Below are positions 1 through 11,793 of a stretch of 42,174 bases of DNA, in pieces. Location: the NCBI GenBank assembly GCA_010093485.1, contig MU001508.1, positions 27,750-69,923 on the forward strand, given 5' to 3'. The first letter of the stretch is position 1; every line of letters begins with the position of its first letter. The translations under genes were made by a program, and so were the position numbers. Source of the stretch: Karstenula rhodostoma CBS 690.94 (taxonomy: Eukaryota; Ascomycota; Dothideomycetes; Pleosporales; Didymosphaeriaceae). The notes beneath the pieces were generated by a model. That model was given only the letters and a program-made list of their open reading frames with translations. It did not search any database and was not told the DNA's origin.

Positions 1-1725
1 TTTTTTTTTTTTTTTTTTTTTTAATATAAAGCTACTATTATAACTATCTAGTAATAAGGAAAGATCTAGAGGTACTATATAGTTCTATTAAATAGCTCTA
101 AAGGATAGTACTATTTATAATAAGAGAGAAAAAAGGGCACCTATAGTACTAGGCTTAATTAACTAAGTATTAACCTACCTATATATATTATATAATATAG
201 CGATACTATAATACTATAACGCTATAATACTATATAATACTAGTAGGGTAGTATACTTCTTATTTACTAATATTTAACGCGTAATTATAGAGAAGTTACG
301 AAACGTTAAGGATATTATAAAATATTAATAATATTATAATTTAAAAAAGAATATAAAAGAGAGGTTACCTACTAGTAATAAGTAACTTATAGTACTATAT
401 ATAAAGACTAGCTCTTATAGAAAGAGACCTATACTATATCCTACTCTATTAAAATAGCTAATAATAGTAAGTAACTAATCCTTAATAATAAATATAACCT
501 AGTATATACTAGTAGTAAGTCTATTAGTAACCTAGATATATCTAACTATATATATTATAAGATTTAATATATTATCTAGTAAGTTAACTTCTATTAGTAT
601 AATAATTAATCTAGTATATAAATACTATAAGTTATAGCTATAGACTATATAATTATAGAGTCTATTAGTAAGTTTTTTATATATATATATACACGGTATT
701 ACTAATATAATATTACTAACCTAGACTATATAGGGATAATACTATAGTAGTTAACTAAGAATAAGGACTTTATATATAAGTAGTAAGAGATAATTATAAT
801 AATTCTTAAGGGCTAAAAGGAGCTAGACTTTATAGTAAAGATAATTATAATTAAGTTAAAGTAACCTATATAGTTAATAAATATAGAGTAGGTAATAGCT
901 ACCCTATAATAGTAGGTAAAGTAAGAAGTAATAGGTAATATTAATAGTAATAATAGGTAGGTAATAATAGGTAAGTAGTATTAATAGTAATAGTAATAGT
1001 AATAGGGTAATATACTAAGCTATAAGCTATAGGTAAAAATTAAAGATATTAGTAAGTATAAGTAAGTAAAAGAGTTAGTATTTAAATAACTATTAGTTAG
1101 TATTACGCTAATAATTAAAAAAGTATAAAAATATATAAAAAAAAGGTCTAAATTATATAAACGAAGGTCTAAAAGTAAGTAAATAAGTATTAAAGAAGAA
1201 TAAAAAGGTCTCTCTCTTATTATAAGTATACTATATAGTCCTATAGGCCTGGATTAGAATCTAGGCCGAATTAGTTATTTACTATTATTAATTATTTTAA
1301 TAAAGTAGGATATAGTATAGGTTTTTTTTTTTAAGAGCTAGCCTTTATATATAGTATTATAAGTTACTTACTACTAGTAAGTAACCTCTCTTTTATATTT
1401 TTTTTTTTTTTAAATTATAATATTATTAATATTTTATAATATCTTTAATATTTTATAACTTCTCTATAATTATATATTAGGTATTAGTAAATAAGGAGTA
1501 TACTATTCTACTAGTATTATATAGTATTATAGTATTATAGTATTATAGTATCGCTATATTATATAATATATATAGGTAGGTTAATACTTAGTTAATTAAG
1601 CCTAGTACTATAGGCGCCCTTTTTTCTTTCTTATTATAAATAGTACTATTCTTTAAAGCTATTTAATAGAATTATATAGTACCTTTAGATCTTTCCTTAT
1701 TACTAAATAATTATAATAGTAGCTT

Positions 1726-1762
<37 letters not shown>
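1..1762. repeat. RIP-degraded foldback element with ~480-base inverted repeats
   Basis: Bases 1-480 are repeated in reverse complement at about 1270-1762. The match runs from the poly-T at 1-22, paired with the poly-A at 1732-1762, inward to the sequence near 480/1270, with scattered C/T and G/A differences and small indels. The loop of about 790 bases (481-1269) has no open frame and is rich in TAATAG-type triplets. CpA and TpG are nearly absent, as expected after RIP. Long terminal inverted repeats suggest a dead DNA transposon or a palindromic duplication. No transposase can be read. The element may continue left of the window. Confidence 0.75.
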
Positions 1763-1765
<3 letters not shown>

Positions 1766-2916
1766 ACCTTATATAATAGTCTAGTAATTTTAATAGTAAT
1801 AGTTTCTAAATTTAGATTTATTATATATTTTAGTATAAGCCTAGTACCTAAGCTAATTATATTTATTTAATATTTTAGATTATATAGTAAAGATCTAAAT
1901 AGATTATATCCTTTTTTTTTAAAAAGAAGTTAGAAGAACTAAATAAGTTTCCTATAATATATAGACTTTTAATATAGTTTAATAGTTCTTATAATTATAA
2001 ATCTATATTCTAGATATTATTAATATTTTTATATTAGGCTAGTATAGAAATAAGACTATTTTTATTATAATTTTAATATTTTAATAGAGAACTAAATAGA
2101 CTAGAATTCTATAATATTAATACTAACTTATATTAATAGTATAATACTTTAATTACCTATAAAATTAAAGTATATATTTACTTTTACTAATTTTAGTTAA
2201 AAAATTATAAATAAGTAATTACTATAATAACTAAGTAATTACTTAGTTACTATTACTATTACTATTTACTAATTACTTAGTTACTATTTACTATTACTAT
2301 TTACTTAGGGTAAATTAATTACTTAGTTACTATTTACTTAGTTATATAATAATTACTTAGTTATTTATAACACTAAGCTTTATCTATCTCTAATAAGGTA
2401 CTATACTTAGAATTCTTCTATAGCTTCTTCTTAAACTAGACTTTTACTTAATAATCTAAAGCCTAGGCTTTCTTAATAACTTAGTTTTCTTTAGAATAAA
2501 AAGTAGTATAGTCTCTTTACTAAATTATATAGCTACTTATACTAAGTTTACCTTTATATATTAACTTGAAATTTATAAGATAGCCTTTCTTAGAACTAAC
2601 TTAATTATAGAGTATAAGGATTTAGCTAATTTTATTAGCTTTAGAGGCCTAATCTTATATAAATTAGTAATAGCTATAATAAAAGACTAGAATAAATACC
2701 TCTATTAGTATAAAGAACTTTTTATATATAAATCTATTAGAAATTAGGGTCTTAGGGAGTAAAGTTTTAGGTAATTTATACTTAATATACTCTATTATAT
2801 AGGAGTAGGAAAGAATAGTAATAAAGGTATATAATTATTTAAATATAGGTATAAATATTAGGTTAGCTAATTTTAGGTAGATTATTTATAGGTCTAGTAT
2901 AATATTTTAATAATAT

Positions 2917-3000
2917 AATACTTAGTAATTATATAATACTTAGTAATTATATAATACTTAGTAATTATATAAAACTTAGTAATTATATAATACTATATAA
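2917..3000. repeat. 18-base minisatellite
   Basis: The unit AATACTTAGTAATTATAT occurs four times in a row at 2917-2988; the fourth copy differs by one base. A partial fifth copy follows to 3000. It lies inside the RIP block and has no coding meaning. Confidence 0.85.
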
Positions 3001-3659
3001 ATATAACCTATATAAGAATAATAAACTTTTACCCTAATACTAATCTTTCTACTATAGTAAAAACTAAGTAAACTAGTATTTAAGCTTTTACTAATAGTAA
3101 AGTATCTAAGTTAAATCTTATAGATAAGGCTACCTATAAAGTACCTCCCCCTAAAAAGTCTAAAAAGAAGAACTACTATAAGCTAAGTAGTAAATTATTA
3201 TAATTTATTATTATAACTTTAAACTAATTATATATAGCTATTACTCTTTATTAGATTAAGTAATACTAGAAGTCTACTAAGCTTCTCTTTAAAAAGTTAC
3301 TATTCTTAAGACTTATATATAAAATTACTTATTATAATCTTAGCTATTTAAATTTCTAATTCTAATTAAATACTTTTAAGGCTTTATAAGAGTTTACTAA
3401 AACCTTTTTAGTTAGATATTTAAAAAGTATATAATTTAATTTCTAGTTTTTTACCTATTTTTACTAACTAGAATAGATTATAATATAAATATAATCTATA
3501 CTAAGTATATTACTATTTAAGTAAAGAACTCTTAGCTTATATAGTAGTATTATAATAAGTTCTAGTATATAGATTTTAGTATATAGATAGGGTTTTAGTT
3601 CTAGTTCTAGTTTCTAAATTCTAGTTCTAGTTTCTAGATTTTAGTTTTAGTTTTTAAGT

Positions 3660-4655
3660 TCTAGTTATAGTTTCTAGGTCTTAGTTATAATAAAAACTTT
3701 AGTTTTAAGATTTCTAGTAGATATAATTTAGATAGTATTTACTATACTTAAATAAGACTTAGTATCTATATTTATAATAATTATCTATAATAAACTATAT
3801 ATTTTTAACTTCTAAAAATATATTTTTTAAAATTCTAACTAACTAAAATATTTCTTATTCTATTCCTTACTATATTTTTTAATATAGAGTTTTATTTATA
3901 TTTATATTCTAAATTATAGGAATTTTATTTAGCTATAATAATTAGCTATAATAATTTTAGGATATATTTTAACTTAATAAGACCTACCTTAACCCTATTA
4001 TCTAAGACTTTACCCTAATCTAGAATTTATATAACTACTATCTAACCCCTATTTAAAAAAGTAATTAAAAATCTAAATAGAAGTTAGGTTAGGGTTAGAT
4101 ATACTTATATAAGACCTTAACCCTAACCTAACCCCTATCTATTTACTAGTCTAGTTCTAGTTATAGTTTCTAGATTTTAGACTTTTAGTTATAATAAAAG
4201 CTTTAGTTTTAAGGTTTCTAGTAGATATAATTTAGATAGTATTTATTATACTTAAATAAAACTTAGTATCTATATCTATAATAATTATTTATAATAAACT
4301 ATATATTTTTAACTTTTAAAAATATATCTTTTTAAATTTTAACTAACTAAAATATTCCTTATTCTATTCTTTACTATATTTCTTAATATAGAATTTTATT
4401 TATATTTATATTCTAAATAATAGGAATTTTATTTAGTTATAATAATTAGTTATAATAACTTTAAGATATATTTTAGCTTAATAAGACCTACTCTAATCCT
4501 ATTACTTAAAAACCCTACCCTAATTTAGGGTCTATATAACCCCTACCTAACCCCTATCTAAAAAAGTAACTAAAAATCTAGATAGAGATTAGGTTAGGGT
4601 TAAGTATACTTATATAAGACTCTAACTCTAATTTAATTTCTATCTATTTACTACG
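3660..4655 (+). repeat. Tandem pair of ~500-base direct repeats with CCCTAA-like hairpins
   Basis: Copy 1 (about 3660-4150) and copy 2 (about 4155-4655) match along their whole length, mostly with C/T and A/G differences. Near the 3' end of copy 1, TTAGGTTAGGGTTA (4084-4097) is followed about 20 bases later by TTAACCCTAACCTAACC (4118-4134), a clean inverted repeat of telomere-like units. Copy 2 keeps a decayed version at about 4587-4640. It may be a subtelomeric or transposon-borne repeat; no protein is readable. Confidence 0.7.
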
Positions 4656-5214
4656 CTATTCTTATTATTAGTATTATTTTCTATTATACTATTTTTTACT
4701 AATATTCTATTATAGGCCTTTATATTTATAATATAATTACTCTAATTAAGTTATATAACTAATAACTATACTATAGTAACTATACTATAAAAATTATATA
4801 TATAATCTATTATATCCTTTTAGTTAAATTCTAATAATTACTAAATACTTTATATAGAAAATAGTTATTATATTTTCTATTATTCTCTCTAACTAACTAA
4901 AAGTTTATTAGCTATAAGTTCTCCTATTACTAAATCTATATAACCCTTTTTTAAATAGTTATTAGCCTATAGAATCTAGATATATCTTATTAATATATAT
5001 TATAAAATATTTTTACCTTACTAGTATATATAGGTAGCTAGTATAGTCCTATATATACTTATATATAATTATATATACTAGGTATTTTAAGTATACTAAC
5101 TAGTTCTATATTTTTATAAATATATATATATAAGAATATATATAGATATACTATAATATTACTTTAGATATCTAAAGTATCTAAGATACTTAGATAGTCT
5201 TTATATATACTTAG

Positions 5215-6745
5215 TAAGTAGCTTAGTAAGTAAAAAATATTCTTTACTTAAAGTTTTAAAGCTTTAAAAGTTCTACTATTATATAATAGTATAATAGGTT
5301 ATATATACTAGTAATATATATAGAAATTCTATCTTAACCTAAAATATAAAATTTTATTATATTAAAAATATAAAAAATTTATTTTTATAATATATTTAAA
5401 GAACTAGAATAGGTAAAAACTATATTATAAAAAGTTTTTTAGGAGAGCTATATAGATATATATATTTATATATATTTATACCTATACTATCTAGAGTATA
5501 TAGGTGTATATAGGTATATATAGGTATATATAGATATATATAGATATATATAAGTATACTAGATTTATATAAAATCTTTATAAAAGAGAATATTTTTATT
5601 CTTTAATAATATTTATAATATTAAAGTTATAATTATAATTTTTTAATAGGTTTATAGAGAAACTCTTATATAATTTTATTAATAGAAAATATTATATTTT
5701 TTATTATATAATTATCTAATAAAATAAGAAATAGCCTATTTAGGGCTAGTTTAAATATATATTATATAATATTTTATTATTAATATAATCTATATATATT
5801 ATATAATTATATTTTTAAATAAAATTCTTAAACTATTCTATAATAATAGAGTTATTAATAAAGTAAATAAAGAAACTAGTTTTCTATACTAAATTACTAG
5901 TTTTTACTTAATTTAATTCTTTAAATATATTATAAAACTATATTTTTTATATTTTTAATATAATAAAATCTATTATTTTAGGTTAAGGTAAGATTTCTAT
6001 AGATATTACTAGTATAACTAACCTATTATATTATTATATAGTAGTAAGACTTTTAAAGCTTTAAATTTATAATTATTTTTTTTACTTACTAAGCTACTTA
6101 CTAATATATTATTAATTTATATAAATATATATAGGCTATAGATATATATATATATATATATATAAAAATATAGGGCTGGCTAGTATATACTAGGCGCCTA
6201 GGGCACTTAATCGTGCGCGAGTGTGTATAGGACTGCGCTAGCCACCTATACGCACTAGTAAGGTGAAAACGTTTTATAATATAGTAGCTTAGTAAAAAAC
6301 TAGTTTATTTTAAATATTAATTAATAACTCTATAACTAGTAGACTTTTTAATAATATTATTTAAAAATATAATTATATAATACTAATAGTATATAACTAT
6401 AATATAATATTATATAATATATATTTAAATTAGTAATAAGTAAAATTTTCTTTATATTATTAAGTAATTATATAATATAAAATAGACTTTTTTAAATAAA
6501 TAAAATTATATAAGGATTTCTTTATAAATCTATTAAAAAATTATAATTATAGCTTTAATATTAAGAAAGTTATTAAAGAATAAAGAAATTCTCTTTTATA
6601 GAGATTTTATATAAATCTAGTATACCTATATATACCTATATACACCTGTATATACCTGTGTATACCTGTACACTCTAGATAGTATATGTATAAATGTGTA
6701 TAAATATATATATCTATATAGCTCTCCTAAAAAACTTTTCGTGAT
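5215..6745. repeat. Nested inverted repeats, arms of ~225 and ~450 bases
   Basis: Segment A (about 5215-5440) is repeated in reverse complement at about 5885-6115. The adjacent segment B (about 5440-5885) is repeated in reverse complement at about 6295-6745. The order is therefore A, B, A', spacer, B', which is not a simple palindrome. Divergence is RIP-like. The last B' bases, GCTCTCCTAAAAAACTTTT, end at the border with unique DNA. This may be a decayed element rearranged or inserted into itself. Confidence 0.65.
6170..6262. other. GC-containing island inside the RIP block
   Basis: About 90 bases with ordinary GC content sit between arms A' and B' of the nested inverted repeat. They include CpG-rich stretches such as AATCGTGCGCGAGTG and two short palindromes, CTAGTATATACTAG and CTAGGCGCCTAG. 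GGCTAG near 6177 pairs with CTAGCC near 6240. The island is unmutated, so it was probably single-copy or arrived after RIP. Confidence 0.5.
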
Positions 6746-6777
6746 ATACCTCTAGTGCAGGCTACTCCACTATAATA

Positions 6778-8093
6778 TTATTCTTGGTTAGTAGTAAAAG
6801 ACTTATATATAATAATCTCGTCTCTTCCAGGCGCAGGCTCATGGCTTACACTAGGGTCCATCTCGGCTCTCGCGCTGCCCGAGTTATTATTCAACCTAAC
6901 CCAATCTCGCCTCGAATCCTCGAGGTCGCTCTTGTCGGCCCTCTTGGCAGAGTTGTTGGTCCCTCTAGAACCCCCACTGCCCAGGCTCCTGAGAGAGATG
7001 GCGGAGCGCACACTCGCGACAATCGACTCGGCGGTGCGACTGCTGATGACTGGGCGGAGGGTTGGTAGGCATGCGGCAATGACGGACATGCAGGGCTCCA
7101 CACGCGACCAGATGAGAACATTTGCGACGACGGCTGCGAGTTTTGAGTGAAGGGCGCATATATCAACGAGAGAAGTGAGCTTACGGCCAAATGCATCGGC
7201 ATGCTTGCTGATGTCCTCGTAGAGGAATCTGTGGAAGTAGTAGATCCGCACGGCTTCGGCCACTGCACAGCTGTACACGAATTAGCCTCATAAGCTGGTA
7301 CCTGGTAGTGTCATTTACATACAAGGCACCAAGCCAGAAGATTGCGATCAAAGCAATTTTACGACGGATCTCCATTTGGAGGGTAGTGATAGCAGGAATG
7401 GGTAAGCACAGAATGGCAATGTCGAGCACGAGATCGAGCGAAGCATGAGTGACCAGGAAGGCCTGAAAATCAATCTTCTTAGCCGCAGGGTCCGGTCTGA
7501 GGGACCAGTGAGTTGATATTGGATAATAGCTGAACAGCAAAGCCTGCATCAGTCAGCACATATTGCGCATGGCAGGAAACTTACAAAGATTGATCCCGTG
7601 AACCACGCGAGTGTCACGCAGATCATGATATTGGCCGCCAGGAAGAAGCCCTTCGTGGCAAAGACGCGCTTGTAGAACAACAAGATGCTGACTTTAACAA
7701 TGGCCAGAGCCGTAAAGCACAGGAAAGAGTCGCCATAGACAATCTGCGTCGCCATCAGTCACAATGAGCAAACACGGAACGGCGCACTCTACCTTCAACA
7801 GTACGACAGCCTTTTGCGGACCCAGGGCTTGTTGTGGCTTGCCAATGACGCCTTTGGCAACCCCAACAATGGTATTAATGCCCAGTCCAAAGCAGAACAC
7901 CTGCGAATGTCAGTTCCCCGCCCACGAACAGCATCAGATGTGGCCATGGTACCTGAGCGCAGACGATAACCCAGTCGTCAGCCTTCGGTGAAGATCGCAG
8001 CCTGCGGGCCCAAAATCGCAGCAGCACAGCCAGTAGAGAGAGAAGAGGGAAAATGATGCTGACGCTCAGCAAACCAACGGCCGTGGAATTCAT
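6778..8093 (-). CDS. Fungal rhodopsin-domain (SAT4/PTH11-like) 7TM protein
   Basis: Six exons: 8093-7953, 7900-7793, 7743-7585, 7543-7323, 7270-7185 and 7133-6778. They join in phase to give 356 residues. The protein has several hydrophobic segments, including residues 6-26 and others through exons 3-5. Family hallmarks are an early Arg-rich loop ending in KADDWVIV, the region near VTHASLDLVLDIAILCLP, and SRVEPCMSVIAACLPTLRPV before a polar cytoplasmic tail of about 90 residues. Proteins of this fungal rhodopsin/PTH11-like family sit in the plasma membrane; some act as receptors for surface cues, but most are uncharacterised. The fourth intron uses GTATGT, chosen because it restores FWLGAF-CAVAEAVRI. 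The gene is divergent from the UstY gene at 8607. Its stop lies only 33 bases from the RIP block. Membership in the neighbouring cluster is inferred from position. Confidence 0.82.
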
Positions 8094-8606
8094 GACGAGC
8101 GCTAGTCCCAAAAGTCGGGCTATGTGATGCTCACAGTAATGTGAACGAGGCGCAGAGTCTACTGAACCATCAACTTTTAAGACTAGGCTTATCGGTTGCA
8201 CAGGCAGGATGCGTCTGTGCCGACGCGTGGGGCGAAAACCTCGCCCAATCGTTAAAGCCGTGTCGTTAATTGCGTCAAGCTTTTAATCAAAGCCTTGCGG
8301 ATGTGATCCATCATTCTTGGATTTGAATGGTGAGGTTTCTTAGCCTCCCTAGAAGCGATGCGGAGACGGCCCAATCTCACCGGTTAAAGTCAGGAGACTC
8401 GTATTCGACCCAGCACGCCGGGGAGATGGTGGGGTGGAAACTAATCGAGTGGAGTAGTGAAACCTGCAGGAACTGTTTGTCCGCCATATCTCTCGGACCC
8501 CTGCTCGCCTTCGGAGTTCGAGCATATTGTTGAGCCAAGATACTTGGGATGATGCGTATTTGTTCGAATTCACCATTCAATATCCGCTGCCGCAAACGCG
8601 GCACAC
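8094..8606. promoter_or_regulatory. Divergent promoter between 7TM gene and UstY gene
   Basis: These 513 bases separate two divergent start codons. I see no further gene and no convincing binding site. Confidence 0.4.
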
Positions 8607-9392
8607 ATGTTGCGACTGTGGCAGAAGCACCGCTACGCGCTCCTCCAGACCGCCGTCGATGTTGAACCCAAACGAGCGTCGCGGTCGAAAACGGCACTAG
8701 CAGTCTTGGGCTTCCTTGTCTGGACATGGCTGGTGGGATTCGCTAGCTTCAGGGCGGGCCGCTCTGCCACCACGGAACCGGGAGTACTGCAACAGGCCTT
8801 GGAACGTGAGTTGCACCAATCGAACCCAATCGAACCCCATCATTGTCATAGAGAATGCCTGACATTAGAGGCGCTGTTACAGTGGCATCCGTATACAGGA
8901 CATTCACCTACAACCGCACCTATTCTGAAGCGCCATCCAAAGCAACCACCGATCCAGCGTGGGCAGCCCTATTCCCCTTGGGCGGAACGTTCTTCACGCA
9001 CCCCAAAATCGCGCGTAATGTATCCACCTTCTCTGTCTACCACCAGCTGCACTGTATAGTACGACTAAGTACCTCCATCGCTTTCTGAAGGTGCTAACAG
9101 GCTGTAGGATGCGATCCGCCAAGGCTACTGGGCCGTCGTCGAAGCAGCCGCCCAGGGCAGGACGCCCTCGGATGCAGACACGCCGGCCATGGGGACGCTC
9201 CCACACATCCGGCACTGTCTGGACTTACTGCGCCAGAGCATCATGTGCCATGGAGACACAACGCTTGAGGTTGTGGACCCGCGGGTGAAGGGGGTGCATG
9301 GGTTTGGCGTCAAGCATCGCTGTCGAGATTGGGGGCAGTTGGTGCATTGGACGGAGCAGTGGAATGACATACCACCGGAAGAAGATGCCTAG
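8607..9392 (+). CDS. UstY-family oxidase (DUF3328), copy 1
   Basis: Three exons (8607-8805, 8883-9058, 9108-9392) give 219 residues. A single transmembrane segment near residues 29-48 follows a basic N-terminus, so the enzyme is probably a type II membrane protein. Both family signatures are present: YHQLHC (H120, H123, C124) and HIRHC (H158, H161, C162), the second followed by LDLLRQSIMCHGD. The C-terminus ends in the usual Cys/Trp-rich tail (HRCRDWGQLVHW). UstYa/UstYb proteins catalyse oxidative cyclisation of fungal ribosomal peptides, for example in ustiloxin, phomopsin and asperipin biosynthesis. Other family members act in non-peptide pathways. Exon 1 ends at a GTGAGT donor in phase 1, and the acceptor at 8881-8882 was chosen to preserve the reading into ASVYRTFTYN. 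The gene converges on the second UstY gene with 45 bases between stops. Confidence 0.9.
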
Positions 9393-9437
9393 AATTCTAT
9401 ATCGTACCTGGACAGTACAGATGGAAACTACATCGCA

Positions 9438-10341
9438 TTATGATGCCTCCGTTGACAAAGGAGTTTTCAATGCACTCATTTCGTCAGAACTGACCACTCG
9501 CCCTTGCATTGACACCATCATTGCATCCCAGTCCACGCATTCGTGCAGCGTCTTGGTGCCGTCCACCGTGGGCTTTGAACCCTTCTCCCAAAAGAACGTG
9601 ACGAGTGATGATATGTCCGGATGGCACATGAAAACAGCTCTCATGCGGTCCAAGCAATGATCTATATTGCATGAGTACAATCACTACAAACAATGGCGAA
9701 GGCGATCAACCTACCCGTATGGCTTTCCAAATCTGCAGCTCTGCTCTCCGTGATGTTGGGGTAGTAATGCTCCTTATATTTCCACTGCCGCAGCAACTTC
9801 TGCGTTATCGTGAGCATTACCTTGATACAGTCCGCAGCTGAGACCTACCACGCAATGTAGCTCGTGGAATACACCGAGCCATGCTAGATAGCCTCCACTG
9901 GGCAAGCTTACGGAGCTCCGGTTATTCCTCTGCAGTTCTTGCTGCGTAACGCGAATATCGATGTTTGCCAAGAGTTGCTGCCACGCTTCGTCGACGAGGT
10001 GATGCGACGACCCTGCGAACCTGCTACTCACGTACAAATTCCGCGCTTCTGGATCGTGCTGCACTTTAAGATTATCGATTGCTACTGGGGTCAGAGAGTA
10101 TGGCGTAGAAATATATGGGGAATGGAACTCTACCTTTTAGAGGAGGACACGCCTTCCTGGAATCCGAGCGAATCACTACGATACTCACTGTTGTGTAGGC
10201 TGTGATAAGGAGTATATGAAATAGAACGATAGAGAAGGTTCTTTTCCTCGATCGCTTTTCGGCTTTTCTCGTAGCGTGTTGGGCGCAATGGTTCGAAACG
10301 TCTTTGCACGTGGCCAGAAAAGGCTGGCTTTCTGTTTCCAT
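9438..10341 (-). CDS. UstY-family oxidase (DUF3328), copy 2
   Basis: Four exons (10341-10134, 10084-9849, 9799-9715, 9661-9438) give 250 residues. Residues about 36-57 form one membrane anchor after a basic stretch (RKAEKRSRKR). The first signature is HELHC (H143, H146, C147). The second, HTDHC (H175, H178, C179), is split by the third intron and restored exactly by a GTAGGT donor and TATAG acceptor; it is followed by LDRMRAVFMCHPD. The tail has HECVDW. The usual D-x-A-W motif appears as VDEAW (residues 100-104). In-frame ATGs also exist at 10362 and 10389; I chose 10341 because it leaves a short cytosolic N-terminus. Two different UstY proteins beside a tyrosinase match the dikaritin arrangement, where the pair work together on the core peptide. 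Confidence 0.88.
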
Positions 10342-10569
10342 GGTGGAGACTGGGGAAAGCATAAGCCAGGTATATGGGGACTTCGGCATTTTATGCGCTA
10401 GAGCATCATCCCTCGTCTCCAACCCATTTCCCGTTAGTAAAAGTGGACCCGCTGGGTGTATGACGAACTGAGGTGTCCCGATAGTCTATTGGATCTGAGA
10501 CACCAGGAAACAGCGCATAATTATCAGAATTCAGCATTGCGAGGTATTGTCTAATTTGATTCATTACAC

Positions 10570-11793
10570 TCAGTAAACATAGCACAGAACTTCCGCTTCC
10601 GTACTCAGAATCTGCTCAACCGCAACTCCTGGCGCCAAATCCCCAAAATCGAGCACTCTGCTCAATCCATCCTCTTCTCTGCCGCCAGCCTCTTTCTTCC
10701 CTGAAAGCTTCCTCACGCGATTCTCCGGATCCGCTGCCTGCCACATCCACCACAGCCGATCTAGCTGCCCATGGTGCAAAAAGAACACCGGATCTGCGCC
10801 TCAATCAGCAAACTCCTTTACAGCCATTTCACGCATACAGACCGTACGGCGCCGTGACTTCATAAAAGTCCCCCCTGACCAGCGCGGGGATAGCATTGTG
10901 CCCTTTGAACTCCAACCGCGTGTAAAAGCCCTCGAAACTCGTTTCGTCGAGCACCTTCTGCACGGCATTGGGGCTGATCAGGTGGCGGATGGGGCGCACT
11001 TCTTCTAGGTTGGTGAGGAAGCCGCGCGAGAGGCAGTGCTTGTGCGCGGTGCCGCCGTAGTACAGCGCTGAGAGGTGCGCAAAAGGGCCTGACGTCACGC
11101 AGTGCCCGTAAGCGACGGATTTGGTGGCGCTAGTGTTGCCGTTGCCGCCGAAGCCGTACGTGCTGTCCCATATCGGTGCTTGAGTTAGGTCTTCCCAGTC
11201 CAGCGCCCAGTCCCAGTATCTGTGGAATGCATCAGTGCTTTAGCTTCCAACCGACCATCACCGCGGATGCACATACGTAGCGTGGCCGGTGTACTGGCAT
11301 TTCTCCTTCAACATGATCTCGTAGAGGTGTAGGAAGTGTCGGTGCCAGAGGAGGAAGTCCGTTGTCCCATGAGCTACATTTTGAAGTCAGTATGCGAAAC
11401 GAAGAGGAAGCCATACGTACAGTAATTTCCTATCCTGCTATGGATGTAGGGAAAATCGTCGTACAAACTGTGGTTCATGCCGATTACAGATGGCTGAGTC
11501 CGCAAACATTGAACCGCGTCGAGATAGTGGATCTGCTCAGTCTTTGTCAAGGCTCTCCACTCGCGACGAGTGACTGGCGATGCGCATGACGACGATGTGC
11601 TTCCGCCTTGCGAGCCAGCATATCTCCATGACACTACACCTGTAAGGCATAATAAAATGAGGGTGAGGAAACCCGCGACAGTTCGCTGGTGAACTTGGGT
11701 CCTTTGTTGAATCCTGGAAGTAACAAAATCGGACCTGCTGTCACCTTTTGAGCCGGGTATCAACGTGTACCCGGTAGTTGACGTCTGTTCCAT
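10570..11793 (-). CDS. Membrane-anchored tyrosinase-like copper oxidase
   Basis: Four exons (11793-11421, 11373-11277, 11219-10843, 10793-10570) give 356 residues. A transmembrane anchor lies near residues 39-57. The CuA site reads YIH (H118), SHG (H126) and WHRHF (H135). The CuB site has GHN (H264) and DPVFFLHHGQLDRLWWMWQ (H289). The position four residues after H264, His in classical tyrosinases, is Pro268. YWDWALDWED is also typical. Tyrosinases oxidise phenols; in ustiloxin and phomopsin clusters (UstQ type) one modifies the Tyr of the core peptide. The first join uses GTACGT and ATGTAG, giving NYSHGTTDFLLWHR. The last intron (10842-10794) has a weak GTCTGT donor, chosen because it gives APYDPVFF. 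The gene is codirectional with UstY copy 2 and divergent from the precursor gene. Confidence 0.87.

Larger units (their letters stand above)
1763..6745. repeat. AT-rich RIP block, left side, no genes
   Basis: This is gene-free DNA with TA-rich sequence and stop codons in every frame. CpA and TpG are almost absent apart from a short island near 6170-6262. That is the expected end state of RIP, which turns CpA into TpA. I recognise no transposon protein fragment. Distinct internal repeats are listed separately. The block ends abruptly at about 6745, where normal base composition begins. Confidence 0.8.

Noticed and set aside
1..22. Poly-T as a contig-end artefact or telomere
   Set aside because: It is matched by a complementary poly-A at the other end of the same inverted repeat, so it belongs to the element.
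2210..2360. CRISPR-like spacing of TTACTTAGTTACTATT words
   Set aside because: Spacing is irregular, the units are low-complexity AT sequence, and the host is eukaryotic.
4084..4136. True telomere
   Set aside because: Only two to three degenerate units in opposite orientations, internal to a tandem repeat; not a terminal array.
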